Source: Verrucomicrobiaceae bacterium
GTDB lineage: Bacteria; Verrucomicrobiota; Verrucomicrobiia; Chthoniobacterales; JAATET01
Assembly: GCA_027488755.1 (NCBI GenBank)
Contig: JAIYAZ010000075.1
Coordinates: 1-64,000 of the forward strand
DNA length: 64,000 nt
Direction: 5' to 3'
Of the stretch, positions 35,601-46,700 are shown one piece after another; the first letter of the stretch is position 1; each line of letters starts with the position of its first letter. Both the position numbers and the translations under genes were made by a program. Below the pieces are notes generated by a model. That model ran no database searches, had not been told where the DNA came from, and saw only the letters and a program-made list of their open reading frames with translations.

Positions 35601-38600
35601 CTACTCCCAGGCGCAGAGCGCATCCACGTGCGCCGCAGATCCGTCCCGCAGCCAGCCGTCGAGCTGCGCCTGATCCTTGAGTTGCTGGCCGCGCGAACGC
35701 GGCACCGCCACAAAGCCCGTCCGCAACTCGGGCAGCGTCGTCATGTCGCCCCAGAGCTTCTCGAACTGCGCGACCGGGAAGATGTCCTCCTGCCCGTGAC
35801 CCCAGCGCTTCTTCACGTCCTTCAGCGTGACGTAGGTCGGCATCTTCGCCGCGACCCGCCGCACGGCCGCCGCGACCATCTCCTCGTCGGGCTGGCCGTT
35901 CGCGAAATCCGCGCGACTCAACCCGAAAGCCGCCAGCAGCGGATCGAGGCTGATCCACGTCGTGAGCGTGTTGTAGTAGGTGAGGCGAAACTCCGACTCC
36001 TCGTCAGGCATCGCCAGCCCCTCGACCAGACGCGGGCGGCCGTCCACCATCGCAAGGCCGCCGCCGCGGTCCTCGATCCGGCGCGTAATGACCTCGAAGC
36101 TCAGCGTGTCGCCGGAGGTGATGTGCCGCCCGAGCAGCGTGGGATCAAGGTCCGCGCCGAGGGTGTCGATGTTGTGCAGCAGGAGATACTTGAGCTGCGG
36201 GCGCTCGCCGAGGAGGCGGGCCAGCGTGCCGTTGCGCAGTAGGTTCGGCAGTTCGAACCAGTGGCCGACCGGGTGCAGGCACTGCAGCGGCAGGTTGTCG
36301 CGGTAGTCGCTGGCGGGACCCGCCGACCGCGCCCAGCCCATCAGCGCCGCGCGCAGGCTCTCCCGCACCTTCTGCTGCTGCTCGTCGAGCATCTGCTGGG
36401 GCATCTCCTCCCACGCAAACCGCAGGTCGGCCTCGGTCGGCACGAGCCGCAGGCCGACGTTGCGCCCCGGCGAAAGCAGCAGCGGGCCCTCGTAGCCGTA
36501 GTGGTCGTGGCGCTCGAGGAAGCGGGCCGTGGGCTCGTGCGTGAGGTAGCTGGTCGTGAACACGTGCGGCACGGTGGCCCCCGCCTCGCGCGACGCGCGG
36601 CGGGATTTCGCCAGGTGCGTCTCGAGAAAGGTGCGGTGCCGCCCGGCGAACTTCGCGAAGGGATGCAGCGCCTTCACCACGCCGGCCCCCTGCGTCCAGC
36701 GCGAGCCGGCGCCGGCCGCGAGCGTGACAACGGCGATCTCCCCGTGGGCAAGCGCGGCGAGGCCGACTTCGCGCAGCGGACGGTGCCGCTCGCGCGGGAC
36801 GGTGAAATCCGCCACGTCGTCGGGACGCACGTCCTCGATCTTCGCGGTGGGCGGCAGGCGGTTTTGCCGCAGGCCGATGCGGCCGTCACGGAGCTGGGCG
36901 CGAATGTGCTCGTGCTGCTCGGCGTCAAAGCCGTTGGCGGCCAGCAATTCCTCCAGCGCGCGGTCGTTGCCGGCGCGGGATTTACCCCGCGGGAACATCG
37001 CGTCGAAAAGCGTCGGCACCATGCCGGCCAGCTCCGGCTTTGTGCGGCAGGCCTCGCCGAATTTATCGAGCTCGGCGCGGGTGAGCGCGGGCAGCATGCG
37101 GCGGTCCTGCTGGAGCAGGCCGGGCATCGTGAGCGCGTAGTAGCCGGCGGGCATGAGCGCGTCGGGGCCCTCGAGCCGATCGGCGAAGCTGCCGTTTTCG
37201 TTGATCGCAAAGTCGTAGACCACCGGCTCCATCGCGAAGGGCAGCGCGTTCTCCAGGTCGCGCTTCGCCCGCGTCATGATGCCCAGCAGCTTCTCCTGCG
37301 CCTCGGCCTTGCGCTCCGGCGCGACGATGAACCCCATGCCGCCGCCGGACATGCCGCCCAACATCCAGAAGCCCCAGAAATCCGCGCCAAACTCCGCGCG
37401 CATTTCCGCGATGAGCCGCTCGGTGTAATGCGTGGACGCCCACGGGACGATGGCCTGGATGGGCTGCTCGAAGTTGCGCGTGGTCGCTGCGCCGACGCGG
37501 GCGATGTCGCCCGTGTGCAGGGCGGCGAGGATTTCGTCGAGAATGCCGAGCGCGTCCTGCCGGGCCGCCCATTCCACCGGCGAGCGGAGGAGGTATTTCT
37601 CGGTGACCATCTCGAGGATGGGGCCGACGTTCTGCGCCATGCCGCCGTGGACCAGCACAAGCGAATCCTGCAGGCGCTGGCGGGCCTCGGGCGGGACCTC
37701 GTCGCGCGAAAGGACCTTGTGCGTGGGCATCAGCCGGCCGCGGGAAATGCCGTGCTCGGGATCACCGGGCTGCGCGGGCGTGCCCTCGATGAGCTTGATG
37801 CCGGGCCAGACGCCGCCCGAGTCCTGCCAGCCGCCGCCGGAGCCGCCGATCCATTCCCCGAGCAACGCGCGGGCGAGGATGAGGCGGCGCTCGGACTCCT
37901 GGAGCGGACCGGTGAGCGACTCCGCCTGCCCGGTCGCCCGCATGCAGACGCTGATGAGCGCGGCCAGGAGGTTCGTGGAGACGGCGAGGCGTGAGCCCTT
38001 CGGGATGTCGTTGACGCTGGAGACCAGCTCCAGGCCGCGGCCGGGCCCGAGCATTTCGGCGAGAAGGTCGGCGAGCGACTGGCCGGATCCCTCGATGCCG
38101 GGGGGGACGAGACCCGCGGCGATCACGGCGGCCTTGAGCAGACCGAGGTAGTCCTTCGCGAAATCAAACACCTCGGCGAGGCTGGAAATATCGGCCTGCG
38201 CGCCGAGATCCACGCTCACGAGCCGGAGAACGGGCCGGTCGATCACGCGCAACCACGCACTCACGGGCGGGCGCGGCGCGGCGTCGCGCCCGTGGACGCC
38301 GAGGTCCACGGAGACGTTCAGCACGCGGGCGCCGGCCGGGTAATCCATGCCGAGGAAAAAGATGTCGCTCCACGCGGAGTGCGTGAGGTCCATGCGCACG
38401 GGCGTGAGCTCGCGCAGGATCGAGTAGGTGCCGTCGTGCGGCGACGTGGCGAGCAGCTCGGGGCGGATGCGGAGCGGCTGATCCTTCGGGTGCCCCATGC
38501 GGAACATCCACTGGTTCCCCCGCACCTGCCGCACGCTGCGGCGCACCTGGTCGGCCAGGGTCTGGAAGGCAAGCCGGTGGTAGGCGACCGCCAGCGCGCT

Positions 38601-38942
38601 GCTGAGGGCGTCACTGGGCCCGTCCGCCCGCTGGGCGCGCGAGAAGCTGTCGATGGCTTCGTCGAAGCGACGCTGGAGGAGCAGTTCGTAACCGTGGAAG
38701 GGAATCGTGCCGCCGCGGGGAAGGTCGTCCCGGGCCGGGAGGTGAAACCGGTGGATGGCGGCGAGGAAAAACAGGGCCCGCACGCGCTCGTAGAGATTTT
38801 CGCTGCCGGCGCGGAAGGCCTCCAGCGCATCGGCCTCGGCGAGCAGCTCCGCCGTGGTGGCGGCCTGGCAGAGGGCGTCGAGCGGGCGGTTGCGAATGGC
38901 CTCGTCGCCCGAGGTGATGATTTCGACAAGTCCGAGCGGCAT
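35601..38942 (-). CDS. Fusion of fucokinase-like GHMP kinase and UDPGP pyrophosphorylase
   Basis: 1113 residues. Residues about 190-570 are a fucokinase-like GHMP kinase: [43 protein letters not shown] (about 313), [22 protein letters not shown]-type signature (about 363-380) and [10 protein letters not shown] (about 525). Residues about 735-1100 are a UDPGP-type nucleotidyltransferase: [11 protein letters not shown] with VVKALHPF, and [28 protein letters not shown]. So a sugar would be phosphorylated and then coupled to UTP in one protein. Kinase-first order is the reverse of the Bacteroides and plant fucokinase/GDP-fucose enzymes. A second nucleotidyltransferase starts nine bases upstream in the operon. 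The sugar is unknown. Confidence 0.8.
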   Translation of the reverse strand: MPLGLVEIITSGDEAIRNRPLDALCQAATTAELLAEADALEAFRAGSENLYERVRALFFLAAIHRFHLPARDDLPRGGTIPFHGYELLLQRRFDEAIDSFSRAQRADGPSDALSSALAVAYHRLAFQTLADQVRRSVRQVRGNQWMFRMGHPKDQPLRIRPELLATSPHDGTYSILRELTPVRMDLTHSAWSDIFFLGMDYPAGARVLNVSVDLGVHGRDAAPRPPVSAWLRVIDRPVLRLVSVDLGAQADISSLAEVFDFAKDYLGLLKAAVIAAGLVPPGIEGSGQSLADLLAEMLGPGRGLELVSSVNDIPKGSRLAVSTNLLAALISVCMRATGQAESLTGPLQESERRLILARALLGEWIGGSGGGWQDSGGVWPGIKLIEGTPAQPGDPEHGISRGRLMPTHKVLSRDEVPPEARQRLQDSLVLVHGGMAQNVGPILEMVTEKYLLRSPVEWAARQDALGILDEILAALHTGDIARVGAATTRNFEQPIQAIVPWASTHYTERLIAEMRAEFGADFWGFWMLGGMSGGGMGFIVAPERKAEAQEKLLGIMTRAKRDLENALPFAMEPVVYDFAINENGSFADRLEGPDALMPAGYYALTMPGLLQQDRRMLPALTRAELDKFGEACRTKPELAGMVPTLFDAMFPRGKSRAGNDRALEELLAANGFDAEQHEHIRAQLRDGRIGLRQNRLPPTAKIEDVRPDDVADFTVPRERHRPLREVGLAALAHGEIAVVTLAAGAGSRWTQGAGVVKALHPFAKFAGRHRTFLETHLAKSRRASREAGATVPHVFTTSYLTHEPTARFLERHDHYGYEGPLLLSPGRNVGLRLVPTEADLRFAWEEMPQQMLDEQQQKVRESLRAALMGWARSAGPASDYRDNLPLQCLHPVGHWFELPNLLRNGTLARLLGERPQLKYLLLHNIDTLGADLDPTLLGRHITSGDTLSFEVITRRIEDRGGGLAMVDGRPRLVEGLAMPDEESEFRLTYYNTLTTWISLDPLLAAFGLSRADFANGQPDEEMVAAAVRRVAAKMPTYVTLKDVKKRWGHGQEDIFPVAQFEKLWGDMTTLPELRTGFVAVPRSRGQQLKDQAQLDGWLRDGSAAHVDALCAWE

Positions 38943-38951
38943 GGGGCGCGG

Positions 38952-39800
38952 CTAGCGGAGTTTGGCGGCGAGGAGTTCCACGATGCCGCCGAGCACCTCG
39001 TCGCGGTCGACGCCGGAGAGGGCAAGCGCGAGCTGGGAATTGAGCAGGCCGTATTTCACGCCGAAGTCATAGCGGGTGCCCTGGAGTTCCGCGGCGAGGT
39101 AGCGCTCGCGCCGCGCAAGTTCGGCGAGAGCGGCGCGCAGGGTGACGGTGCCCTCCCGGCCGCGGGCGGCGGCCAACTGCTCGCCAAGCAGGGCCTGCAC
39201 GGCGGGGGTGAGGACGTGCATGCCGAAGAAGCACAGGTAGTAGCCGGCGCGCAGGCCGGGCACGTCGAGCTTTTGCTCGGCCTCGGTGGGCGTGGGTTTT
39301 TCGAGCACGGCCTCGATCTGGTAAAGGTTCGGTGCGGCGCTGACGAGTCGTCCGCCCACGGCCCCGTAGTAGGGCAGCTTGCTCTCGTGGGTGGACTGCA
39401 CGGCGGAGACGGCACAGGCCTGGGCCACCGCGATCTCGACCAACTGCTGCGCGCAGCCCTTTTCGGTGCGGCTGAGGTAGAGGTGGTCGCCGACAAGCAG
39501 CAGAAACGGCTGCCCGCCGCAGAAATCGGCCGCGCAGTGAACGGCGTGGGCGTAACCGAGCGGCTGGGCCTGCTCGATGAAAGTGAGGCGCGGCGCGTGC
39601 TCGCCGGCGGCGGCGCGATAGGCCTCGGCGTCGCCGGGCGTGATCACGACGGCGATGCTCTCAATGCCGGCGCGCAGGATTTCCTCGATGATGATGGCAA
39701 GCGCGGTTTTGCTGACCCCGTCGCGGTCCACGAGGGATTGCAGGGGGAGCGTGCGCTGGTTTTTGCCGGCTGCGGTGATGACCGCCTTTTTGATTCGCAT
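38952..39800 (-). CDS. GalU-like sugar nucleotidyltransferase
   Basis: 282 residues. A Rossmann-type nucleotidyltransferase: [16 protein letters not shown] at the start, [44 protein letters not shown] (GD pair that binds metal) and a late LEKPTP and [13 protein letters not shown]. The overall plan is that of UTP-glucose-1-phosphate uridylyltransferase, but the usual GxGTR...PxTK loop is altered to [14 protein letters not shown]. It is the first gene of a two-gene operon with the kinase-UDPGP fusion. Upstream tRNA-Arg is on the other strand. Confidence 0.8.
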   Translation of the reverse strand: MRIKKAVITAAGKNQRTLPLQSLVDRDGVSKTALAIIIEEILRAGIESIAVVITPGDAEAYRAAAGEHAPRLTFIEQAQPLGYAHAVHCAADFCGGQPFLLLVGDHLYLSRTEKGCAQQLVEIAVAQACAVSAVQSTHESKLPYYGAVGGRLVSAAPNLYQIEAVLEKPTPTEAEQKLDVPGLRAGYYLCFFGMHVLTPAVQALLGEQLAAARGREGTVTLRAALAELARRERYLAAELQGTRYDFGVKYGLLNSQLALALSGVDRDEVLGGIVELLAAKLR

Positions 39801-39858
39801 CGGCCCGAAATCATACCGAACGCCCCCGGAGCGTCAACGCCCCGGCGCGCGGCTTGGC

Positions 39859-39887
39859 TTGTTTCCGGGCGCAAAGCGGCGTATGTC
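39859..39887 (+). promoter_or_regulatory. Possible tRNA-Arg promoter
   Basis: TTGTTT, 17-base spacer, TATGTC, ending 11 bases before the first tRNA base. Spacing is ideal and sequence match moderate. Confidence 0.3.
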
Positions 39888-39898
39888 TGCGGCTTCGG

Positions 39899-39974
39899 GC
39901 GCCCGTAGCTCAGGGGATAGAGCACCGGTCTTCTAAACCGATGGTCGCTGGTTCGATTCCAGCCGGGCGTGCCA
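39899..39974 (+). tRNA. tRNA-Arg (TCT)
   Basis: A 76-base cloverleaf with encoded CCA. The acceptor stem GCGCCCG pairs with CGGGCGT (G1:T72 wobble). The T arm is GCTGG-TTCGATT-CCAGC. The anticodon TCT is at 39932-39934 and reads AGA/AGG. The bottom of the anticodon stem has one C:A mismatch (27:43). Confidence 0.93.
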
Positions 39975-40001
39975 TTTTTCCCGCCGCGCGACGCGGGGGA
40001 C

Positions 40002-41414
40002 CTACGGGTGCGTCATCTCGACGGGGTCCACCCATTGGTCGAACTGCTCGGGCGTGAGGAAGCCCAGCGCGACGGCGGCTTCCTTCAGGCTGGAGTGGTC
40101 CTTGTGGGCCTTTTTCGCGATCTGCGCGGATTTGTCGTAGCCGATGTGGGGATTGAGCGCGGTGACGAGCATGAGCGAGTCGCTCACGTAGTGCGCGATG
40201 CGGTCGAGGTTCGGCTCGATGCCAACGGCGCAATGCTCGTTGAAGGACCGGCAGCCGTCTGCGAGGAGGCGGACGGAGTTCAGGAAGTTGAACACGATGA
40301 CGGGCTTGAAGACGTTGAGTTCGAAGTTGCCCTGGGAGCTGGCGATGCCGATGGCGGTGTCGGCGCCCATGACCTCGACGGCGATCATGGTGATGGCCTC
40401 GCATTGGGTGGGGTTCACCTTGCCGGGCATGATGGAGGAGCCGGGTTCGTTTTCGGGGATGGTGAGCTCGCCGAGGCCGCAACGGGGGCCGCTCGCGAGC
40501 CAGCGGACGTCGTTGGCGATCTTCATGAGCGAGCAGGCGAGGGACTTGATCGCGCCGCTGGCGAAGACGAATTCGTTGTGCGAGGAGAGCGCGGCGAATT
40601 TGTTCGGCGCGGAGGTGAAGGGCAGCCCAGTGATTTCGGCGATGTGGCCGGCGGCGCGGGTGCCGAACTCGGGGTGGGAATTCAAGCCCGTGCCCACGGC
40701 GGTGCCGCCGACGGCGAGGGCGTAAAGCCCGGGCAGCGCGAGCTCGATGCGACGCAGGTCGTCGTCGAGGAGCTGGACGTAGCCGGAGAATTCCTGCCCG
40801 AGGGTGAGCGGCGTGGCGTCCTGGAGGTGGGTGCGGCCGATTTTCACGATGTCGGCAAAGGCCTTCGCCTTCGCGTCCAGCGTGTCGCGCAGCTCGCGCA
40901 CGGCGGGGAAAAGCGTGCGCACGACCTCGGTCGCGGCGGCGATGCCCATAGCGGTGGGGAAGGTGTCGTTCGACGACTGGGACATGTTCACGTCGTCGTT
41001 CGGGTGAATGGGTTTCTTGGAGCCGAGTTCACCGCCGGCGATTTCGATGGCGCGGTTCGAGATGACCTCGTTGGCGTTCATGTTGCTCTGGGTGCCGCTG
41101 CCGGTCTGCCAGATGCGGAGCGGGAAGTGGTCGTCGAGCTTGCCAGCGATGACTTCGTCGGCGGCCTGGACGATGAGGGCGCACTTTTCGGCCGGGAGCT
41201 TGCCGAGGTCGCGGTTCGCGAGGGCGCAGGCTTTTTTCAGGATGCCCAGCGAGCGAATGAGCTCCGGGGGTTTGACGTCCGACCCGATGTTGAAATGGAT
41301 GAGCGAACGGGCGGTCTGGGCGCCGTAGTAGCGGTCGCGGGGCACGGGGATCTGGCCCATGCTGTCGGATTCGAGACGGTGAATGGCGGGATCGTAGGGA
41401 ACCGGGGATGACAT
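40002..41414 (-). CDS. fumC: Class II fumarate hydratase
   Basis: 470 residues. Converts fumarate and malate in the TCA cycle without an iron-sulfur cluster. Family segments: [58 protein letters not shown] and the signature [11 protein letters not shown]. The length is typical. It is convergent with tRNA-Arg (27 bases apart) and divergent from the pseudopilin cassette. Confidence 0.96.
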   Translation of the reverse strand: MSSPVPYDPAIHRLESDSMGQIPVPRDRYYGAQTARSLIHFNIGSDVKPPELIRSLGILKKACALANRDLGKLPAEKCALIVQAADEVIAGKLDDHFPLRIWQTGSGTQSNMNANEVISNRAIEIAGGELGSKKPIHPNDDVNMSQSSNDTFPTAMGIAAATEVVRTLFPAVRELRDTLDAKAKAFADIVKIGRTHLQDATPLTLGQEFSGYVQLLDDDLRRIELALPGLYALAVGGTAVGTGLNSHPEFGTRAAGHIAEITGLPFTSAPNKFAALSSHNEFVFASGAIKSLACSLMKIANDVRWLASGPRCGLGELTIPENEPGSSIMPGKVNPTQCEAITMIAVEVMGADTAIGIASSQGNFELNVFKPVIVFNFLNSVRLLADGCRSFNEHCAVGIEPNLDRIAHYVSDSLMLVTALNPHIGYDKSAQIAKKAHKDHSSLKEAAVALGFLTPEQFDQWVDPVEMTHP

Positions 41415-41491
41415 GCAGGGTTTTCTCTAGCAGGCGCATGCGACCAGCGCCAGCCCGGGCATGGCCCAAGGGGCCCAAACGACCGGCCGAC

Positions 41492-41507
41492 TGGCATAAA
41501 AGCTGCG
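41492..41507 (+). promoter_or_regulatory. Candidate sigma-54 promoter before the cassette
   Basis: TGGCATAAAAGCTGCG has the -24 GG and -12 GC pairs with exactly ten bases between them (consensus TGGCACG-N4-TTGCW). It lies about 200 bases before the first pseudopilin-like gene, in the 292-base gap after fumC. Pilin genes are often sigma-54 controlled. The remaining gap shows only G+C-rich leader DNA. Confidence 0.35.
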
Positions 41508-41706
41508 CCAAATCAAAGGATCCGGTGCTATCCCTGTTCCGGTTCCCGCGCCGCCTCACCCAACCATGCTCTCCGCCCCGACTCCGCCACACCGCCGCCC
41601 GGCCCGCGGGCTTGGTCCGCGGGAGCGCAAAGCGGGCTTCGAGGTGGCAACTTTGTCACATTTCGCCTTTTGCCCCGTCCCGCGACGTGCGACGAGGGGT
41701 AGTGTG

Positions 41707-42360
41707 ATGCGGTCTTCTTCGACTTCGCCCGCCGCTCTCCGGGCTTTTACCTTGGTGGAAATGTTGGCTGTGATCGCCATTATTGCCATCCTGCTCGCCC
41801 TGCTCGCCCCGGCCGTGGGCAACATGAGCAGCACGGCGGGGCGGAAGGGCGCCGTAAACACCCTGATGAACACGATGGAACAGGCCCGCGTGGCCGCCAT
41901 CGAGAGCGGCCGCAAGGTGCACGTGGTCTTCTACCGCCGCACGTTCCCCGAGCAGGACGCGATCATGGTCGTGCGCGAGCGCGAGCCCGACGATACCCGA
42001 CCGACCTACGAGCAGCTTACCCGGTGGATCAAACTCCCGAAGGGCGTGCTGCTCCATTCGGTCAAGGACCTCGACATTCTCGCCGAGCCGAACACCGGCA
42101 CCGCCTTCGACCAAACCAAACTGCCCATCCAGCCCACGCTCAAGGCGGCCGAAAAGCTCAACGTCCTCACCTTCAACCCCTACGGCGGCGTCGCCTTCCC
42201 CAGCGCGGGCAAGCTCATGCTCATCGTCAGCGAAGGCGTGCGCGGCGACAATGGCAGCGAGGCCGTCTTCAGCCAGCGCAAGGAGCAATCCACCGGCTTC
42301 GAAATCATCACCCTGCGCCGCTTCACCGGCCGGGCTTCCCTCGAAGTCAGCACCCTCTAG
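41707..42360 (+). CDS. Verru_Chthon cassette protein D (GspH-like pseudopilin)
   Basis: 217 residues from ATG 41707; the longer open frame has no protein character. A class III pilin-type N-terminus: short basic leader, then AFTLVEMLAVIAIIAIL with the conserved Glu at +5 of the methylated helix. The residue before the cleavage point is Ala, not the usual Gly. A polar globular domain follows. Size, helix and position match cassette protein D. It resembles GspH of type II secretion. First of four coupled genes. Confidence 0.85.
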   Translation: MRSSSTSPAALRAFTLVEMLAVIAIIAILLALLAPAVGNMSSTAGRKGAVNTLMNTMEQARVAAIESGRKVHVVFYRRTFPEQDAIMVVREREPDDTRPTYEQLTRWIKLPKGVLLHSVKDLDILAEPNTGTAFDQTKLPIQPTLKAAEKLNVLTFNPYGGVAFPSAGKLMLIVSEGVRGDNGSEAVFSQRKEQSTGFEIITLRRFTGRASLEVSTL

Positions 42361-42369
42361 GCCACCGCG

Positions 42370-42849
42370 ATGTCGTGCTTCAAACAGGCTTTCAAGGCTC
42401 GGGCGCAGGCCGCCTTCTCGTTGGTGGAAATCATCCTCGCGCTGGGGGTCATCTCCTTCGCCATCGTCGCGATTCTCGGCATGTTTCCCGTCGCGGTGCG
42501 GGCGGCCACCGAGAGCCAGGAAGAAACCCAGGCCGCACTCATCGCCCGCGGCCTGTTTGAGCAGATCGCGACCCAGACCGGCGCCACCCGGAAGATCACC
42601 ATTGGCCCGCTCGACCAAGCCAATGTGAGCAAGACACTGAATCTCTCCAGCCCACCGCCCCAACCCATTGAGCTCGGCGGATTCAACAGCGACACCGAAC
42701 AAACCGACGCCCAAAACGCCCGCTACAAGGTCACCGCCACCATCGCCCCAGCGACGGCCAACCCCGCCACCAAGCTCGCGCAGGTCACGTTCACCATCAA
42801 GACGCCGACCCGCAGCTACCCGTTCACCACCCTTGTCTCTTATGAGTAA
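42370..42849 (+). CDS. Verru_Chthon cassette protein B (GspI-like pseudopilin)
   Basis: 159 residues. Leader then AFSLVEIILALGVISFAIVAIL, again with Ala before the cleavage point and Glu at +5. The ~120-residue soluble part has MFPVAVRAATESQEETQAALIARGLFEQI, a pattern seen in GspI-type minor pseudopilins. Nine bases follow the previous stop; the 3' end overlaps the next gene by eight bases. Confidence 0.85.
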   Translation: MSCFKQAFKARAQAAFSLVEIILALGVISFAIVAILGMFPVAVRAATESQEETQAALIARGLFEQIATQTGATRKITIGPLDQANVSKTLNLSSPPPQPIELGGFNSDTEQTDAQNARYKVTATIAPATANPATKLAQVTFTIKTPTRSYPFTTLVSYE

Positions 42850-43753
42850 ACCCGTGCCCGCCCCCGCCCGGATCGGCCGGCACGGCTTCACCCTGCTCGA
42901 GCTGCTGGTGTCGATCACCGTCCTCACCCTACTGCTCGTCATCCTGCTCTCGATGGTCGACACCGCCACCAAACTCTGGCGCACGAACGAGAACCGCGTC
43001 GACGCCTACCGCGAAGCCCGCGCCGCGATCAACATGATCGCGAACGACCTTGCCAGCGCCTACGCCTCCAACGATCCGAACCTGTTTTTTACGCAAAAGG
43101 ACACCGACTTTACCATTCCCGGCACGGCCACGGAGCCGGGAATGGACGGCCGTCTTTTCTTTCTCACCAGCCTGCCTACCGAAGCACAGGAGGAGGGAAA
43201 AAACAAAAGTGACCTCTGCACGGTCGGATACTTTTTAGGCTTTGCCCGCACCTCTTTGCTGAGCAATGGAAAAGACGACCCCTCATTAAACTTGTATCGC
43301 TACTTCCGAAGCAGTGGCGGCGACACATCCGATTCGGGAACCAAAATTGATAACAGCACTTATCTCGCAATGATAGGTGGCGATCCCATCCGAAAGATTC
43401 CATCGGGAACACTTTGGGTCGCCAATAAAGGAGCCGGAACCTCTTCCGAGGTCCTCGCCAAAAACATCACCGGCTTCGAGATCAACGCCTACTCGACGAG
43501 CAACTCGACCGCCACCGGCCTCACCCCCTTTACGAAATCCGCCACGACCCCCGTGCCCGACGTCGTGGAAATCCGGCTCAAGGCCCTCAACAACGACACC
43601 GCCCGCCGCCTCAAGGGCAACGAGAGCGCATGGAAAACCGCCAACAACCCCCTTACCAAGCAGGAGGAGCGCACCTTTGTTGTGCGCGTCCGCATCCCGG
43701 GAGCCGCCGCGGTCAAAGTCAGTCCCTCGCCCACCCCATCCCCCACCCCATGA
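42842..43753 (+). CDS. Verru_Chthon cassette protein C (GspJ-like pseudopilin)
   Basis: 303 residues. Leader ending in Gly (RHGFTLLELLVSITVLTLLL), a canonical cleavage site. Residues 30-60 continue the helix into ARAAINMIANDLASAYA, as in GspJ. The central part (about 43200-43440) has a markedly lower G+C content than its surroundings: 118 of 240 bases by hand count. The C-terminus ends in a short Ser-Pro/Thr-Pro repeat. It overlaps both neighbours. Confidence 0.83.
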   Translation: MSKPVPAPARIGRHGFTLLELLVSITVLTLLLVILLSMVDTATKLWRTNENRVDAYREARAAINMIANDLASAYASNDPNLFFTQKDTDFTIPGTATEPGMDGRLFFLTSLPTEAQEEGKNKSDLCTVGYFLGFARTSLLSNGKDDPSLNLYRYFRSSGGDTSDSGTKIDNSTYLAMIGGDPIRKIPSGTLWVANKGAGTSSEVLAKNITGFEINAYSTSNSTATGLTPFTKSATTPVPDVVEIRLKALNNDTARRLKGNESAWKTANNPLTKQEERTFVVRVRIPGAAAVKVSPSPTPSPTP

Positions 43754-46700
43754 TTGCGCGCCGCCCGCATTCCCTTCTTTTTCGCCGGCCCGAGCAGGGT
43801 TCCGCGTTGATTTCGACGCTACTCGTCCTGCTGGTGCTCACGATCATCGTCGTCGCCTTCCTCCAAAGCATGGCGATCGAGCGCGAAACCGCCCGCAGCT
43901 ACAAAAACCGCTTCCAGGCCGAGTTGCTTGCCCGCAGCGGCGCCACCGAAGCCGTGGGTCTCCTCCTCCAGAGTGATCCGGAATGCCTCGTCAACGCCTA
44001 CTTGGAGGACTCCGTGAACCACGACGGCTCCGCGCAGATTGCCCCCTACCTCGCGACGCTCAAACTCTCCGCCAACGGCGGCAGCGTTCAGGAAACCCGC
44101 TACCTTTGTTCCAGCATCGACCCCACCGCGACCGGCACTTCCTTCTGGAGAAAACCGTCCGTCGCAACCGCCACCGGAACCACCGATATCAACGCCTCCA
44201 TCAGCGCGTTTCCCGAGGGATTCATCGGTTTGGTGGATAGCGTTGGCGATCGCCGCGTCATCCCCGTGCCCTGGCGGGAGTTACTCGCCGACCCAAGCAA
44301 GCCGCGGGACGACAACCGCAACTCGAGCAGCTACAATCCCGTCGTTGGCCGGTTCGCGTATTGGGTCGATGACGAGAGCGCAAAAATCAATGTCACCACC
44401 GCCGGAGGCGTCGTCGACTCCGCCGGCGCGCACAAACGCCAGGCCGGAGGCAGGCTCAGCGAGGTTGCCATGCACCCGGTGCTTCAAACCGATCCCACCA
44501 CGATCGGCCCGAGCCCCGACGTCGCCAGTTTCCTGACGCAGCGTGACGCCCTGCCCGCCATCCGCGATGCCGCGCAGCCGTTTCCTCCGGCCACCTTCCG
44601 GTATCTCAGTTCCGCCCTGGAAGGGGACTCGCTTTGGTCCGAGCGACGGGCCTTTCTCACTACCACCGGCGAGGGTGACGAACGCGGTCCGACCGGCAAT
44701 GCCACGGTCACCGGCATCAGGCGGATCAACCTGAATGACTGGGTCAACGCCGCGAGCGACTACCGGAGCTTCGCCGGACGACAAGCAATCGCCGTCTCCG
44801 TGGTCGGCTTGGGCGACTTCCTCCGCGCCGTGCTGCCCGAGTTCGGCAAACGCGCCGCTAACTCGATTACCAAGCCCGCCGCGTCCACCACCGATCCCGA
44901 ACGCCGTTACTGCGTGCAGATCGCCGCGAACATCCACGACTTCATTGATGGTGACAGCCAGCCCACGGTCATTCGCCAGAATCTGGACACCCCCCAGTGG
45001 GAAGAACCGCCCGACCCCACCGGCATCGGCGAAGGCGCCCCCACCCAACCCCCGGCCGCCTTTGGCAAAGAAGCGGTCCCCAGCGTAACCGAGTATCTGG
45101 GCTACTACTACAACGACGGGGGTGCCCTGAGAGTCGACCACACCTTTGAGGTTCTCAACATCTACACCAAGGACATCACCCTCAGTCCGGCTCGCTGGGG
45201 CACCGTGCGCCTCTTTATGGCCGAGCGCAACGCCATCACCCCAAACACCGGGTCCAACGCCGTCTCCCCCGACCTCGACGACCCCCTGGTGCTCACCCTG
45301 CCACCAGACACCGTCTTCCCCGCCGGCCGCTACTCGCTTCTGACCACCCTGCCGGCCAACTCCTCCTTCCGCAATCAATGGATCGCCGCCGGGCCGCTTT
45401 GGACCCCTCTCAACTGGATCAGCCTGGCCCGCACGGAAGGCACTTTTGCATTCGGAAACAACGGACTTCGCATGGAAGGGGACGTGCTGGCCACCGCCGC
45501 CGATGCCACAACCGAAATCGTCCTCGCCAACGAGTTTGGTTATCTGGACATCCAGCCCCGGATCGCCCAGCAGGGACCGATCACCTTCACCGCGAATTCG
45601 ACCCGACTGATCGGCACCCAGCCCTTCGGTAACGACGGCTCATCGAGCGGAAACAACGTTCACCGCAAGTATCCGCTCGACAGCGGCGACCCAAGGTCGA
45701 TGACCGACGTCTTTCCCGCCTACTCCGAGGCCAGCGGCAACCCGAGTTCGATCGCGTGGCGCCGAAACACGGCCAACAGCCAGACCGCCACCCTCCTCGG
45801 GCAGGACTCCAACGGAGGCACGTTCGGATTCATCCCGGATAACTCCGGCGGCGACGCGACCGCTTACGTTCCCGAGCCCTTTTTTGGCACCGGAAACGCC
45901 CGAACCGTTTCGGTCATCCGCGATGGCAACATGAGTTCCATCGGCGAACTCGGAATGGTTTATGACCCGGCCCTGCCCGCCGGAAGCCTCACGAACGGAA
46001 CCTGGAACCGCGGCGGCTTCCGCACCCTCGCAATTGGAAGCCGCTACGGCGAAACGGAGGCATTCAGCACCAGCAACCCGAATCTCTCGCTCCCCCAGGC
46101 CACCGGCCCTACCAACATGGGACGTCGCGCTTACCGCCTGATGGACGTGTTCGACGCCTCGAACAACCGCAAAGGTCGCATCCTCCTCAACTCCGTCCTG
46201 CGCGACCCCCGCAACATTCCGCTCCGGGCCGTTTTTTACAACCTCCTCACGCAGAGCAACACAGCCGACAAGACCCTGCCCGATGGCGAGTTTGCCGGCC
46301 CCGCCGATCCAAAGCTGACGCCCTCGAAGCAAGTTAAGGTCGAAGACATCCTCAAGGCCTTAAAGAAAGCCGCTCTAGGGACGACCCCTACAATTCCGGA
46401 TAAAGCCGGCCCCTTTGTCAGTTTAGGGCAATTGGGTGAACTCACGCTTTTCAACAAAGACGGCGCACAAGACGAAGGCGGCAACACGCTCAAACTGCTC
46501 GAACAGTCCATTACCCCCGATTCCACCCGCAATACCGCGCTCTACAACCGGGGGCAGGAGGAAATCCTCCGCAACTCCTTCCAGCTCCTGACGCTGAAGG
46601 GCACGGTTTACACCGTCTACGTCGTGGCGCAGAGCGGGCGCACCGTGAATTCGGCGTTTGACCCCACCTCCACGGTTCGCATGGTCCAGACCGTGAAACT

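Noticed and set aside
39899-39974. tRNA-Arg as an integration site
   Set aside because: No integrase, no repeated tRNA 3' end and only housekeeping genes on both sides.
41566-41706. N-terminal extension of the first cassette gene
   Set aside because: The extra 47 residues are Pro/Arg-rich and would bury the pilin leader, which must be at the N-terminus.
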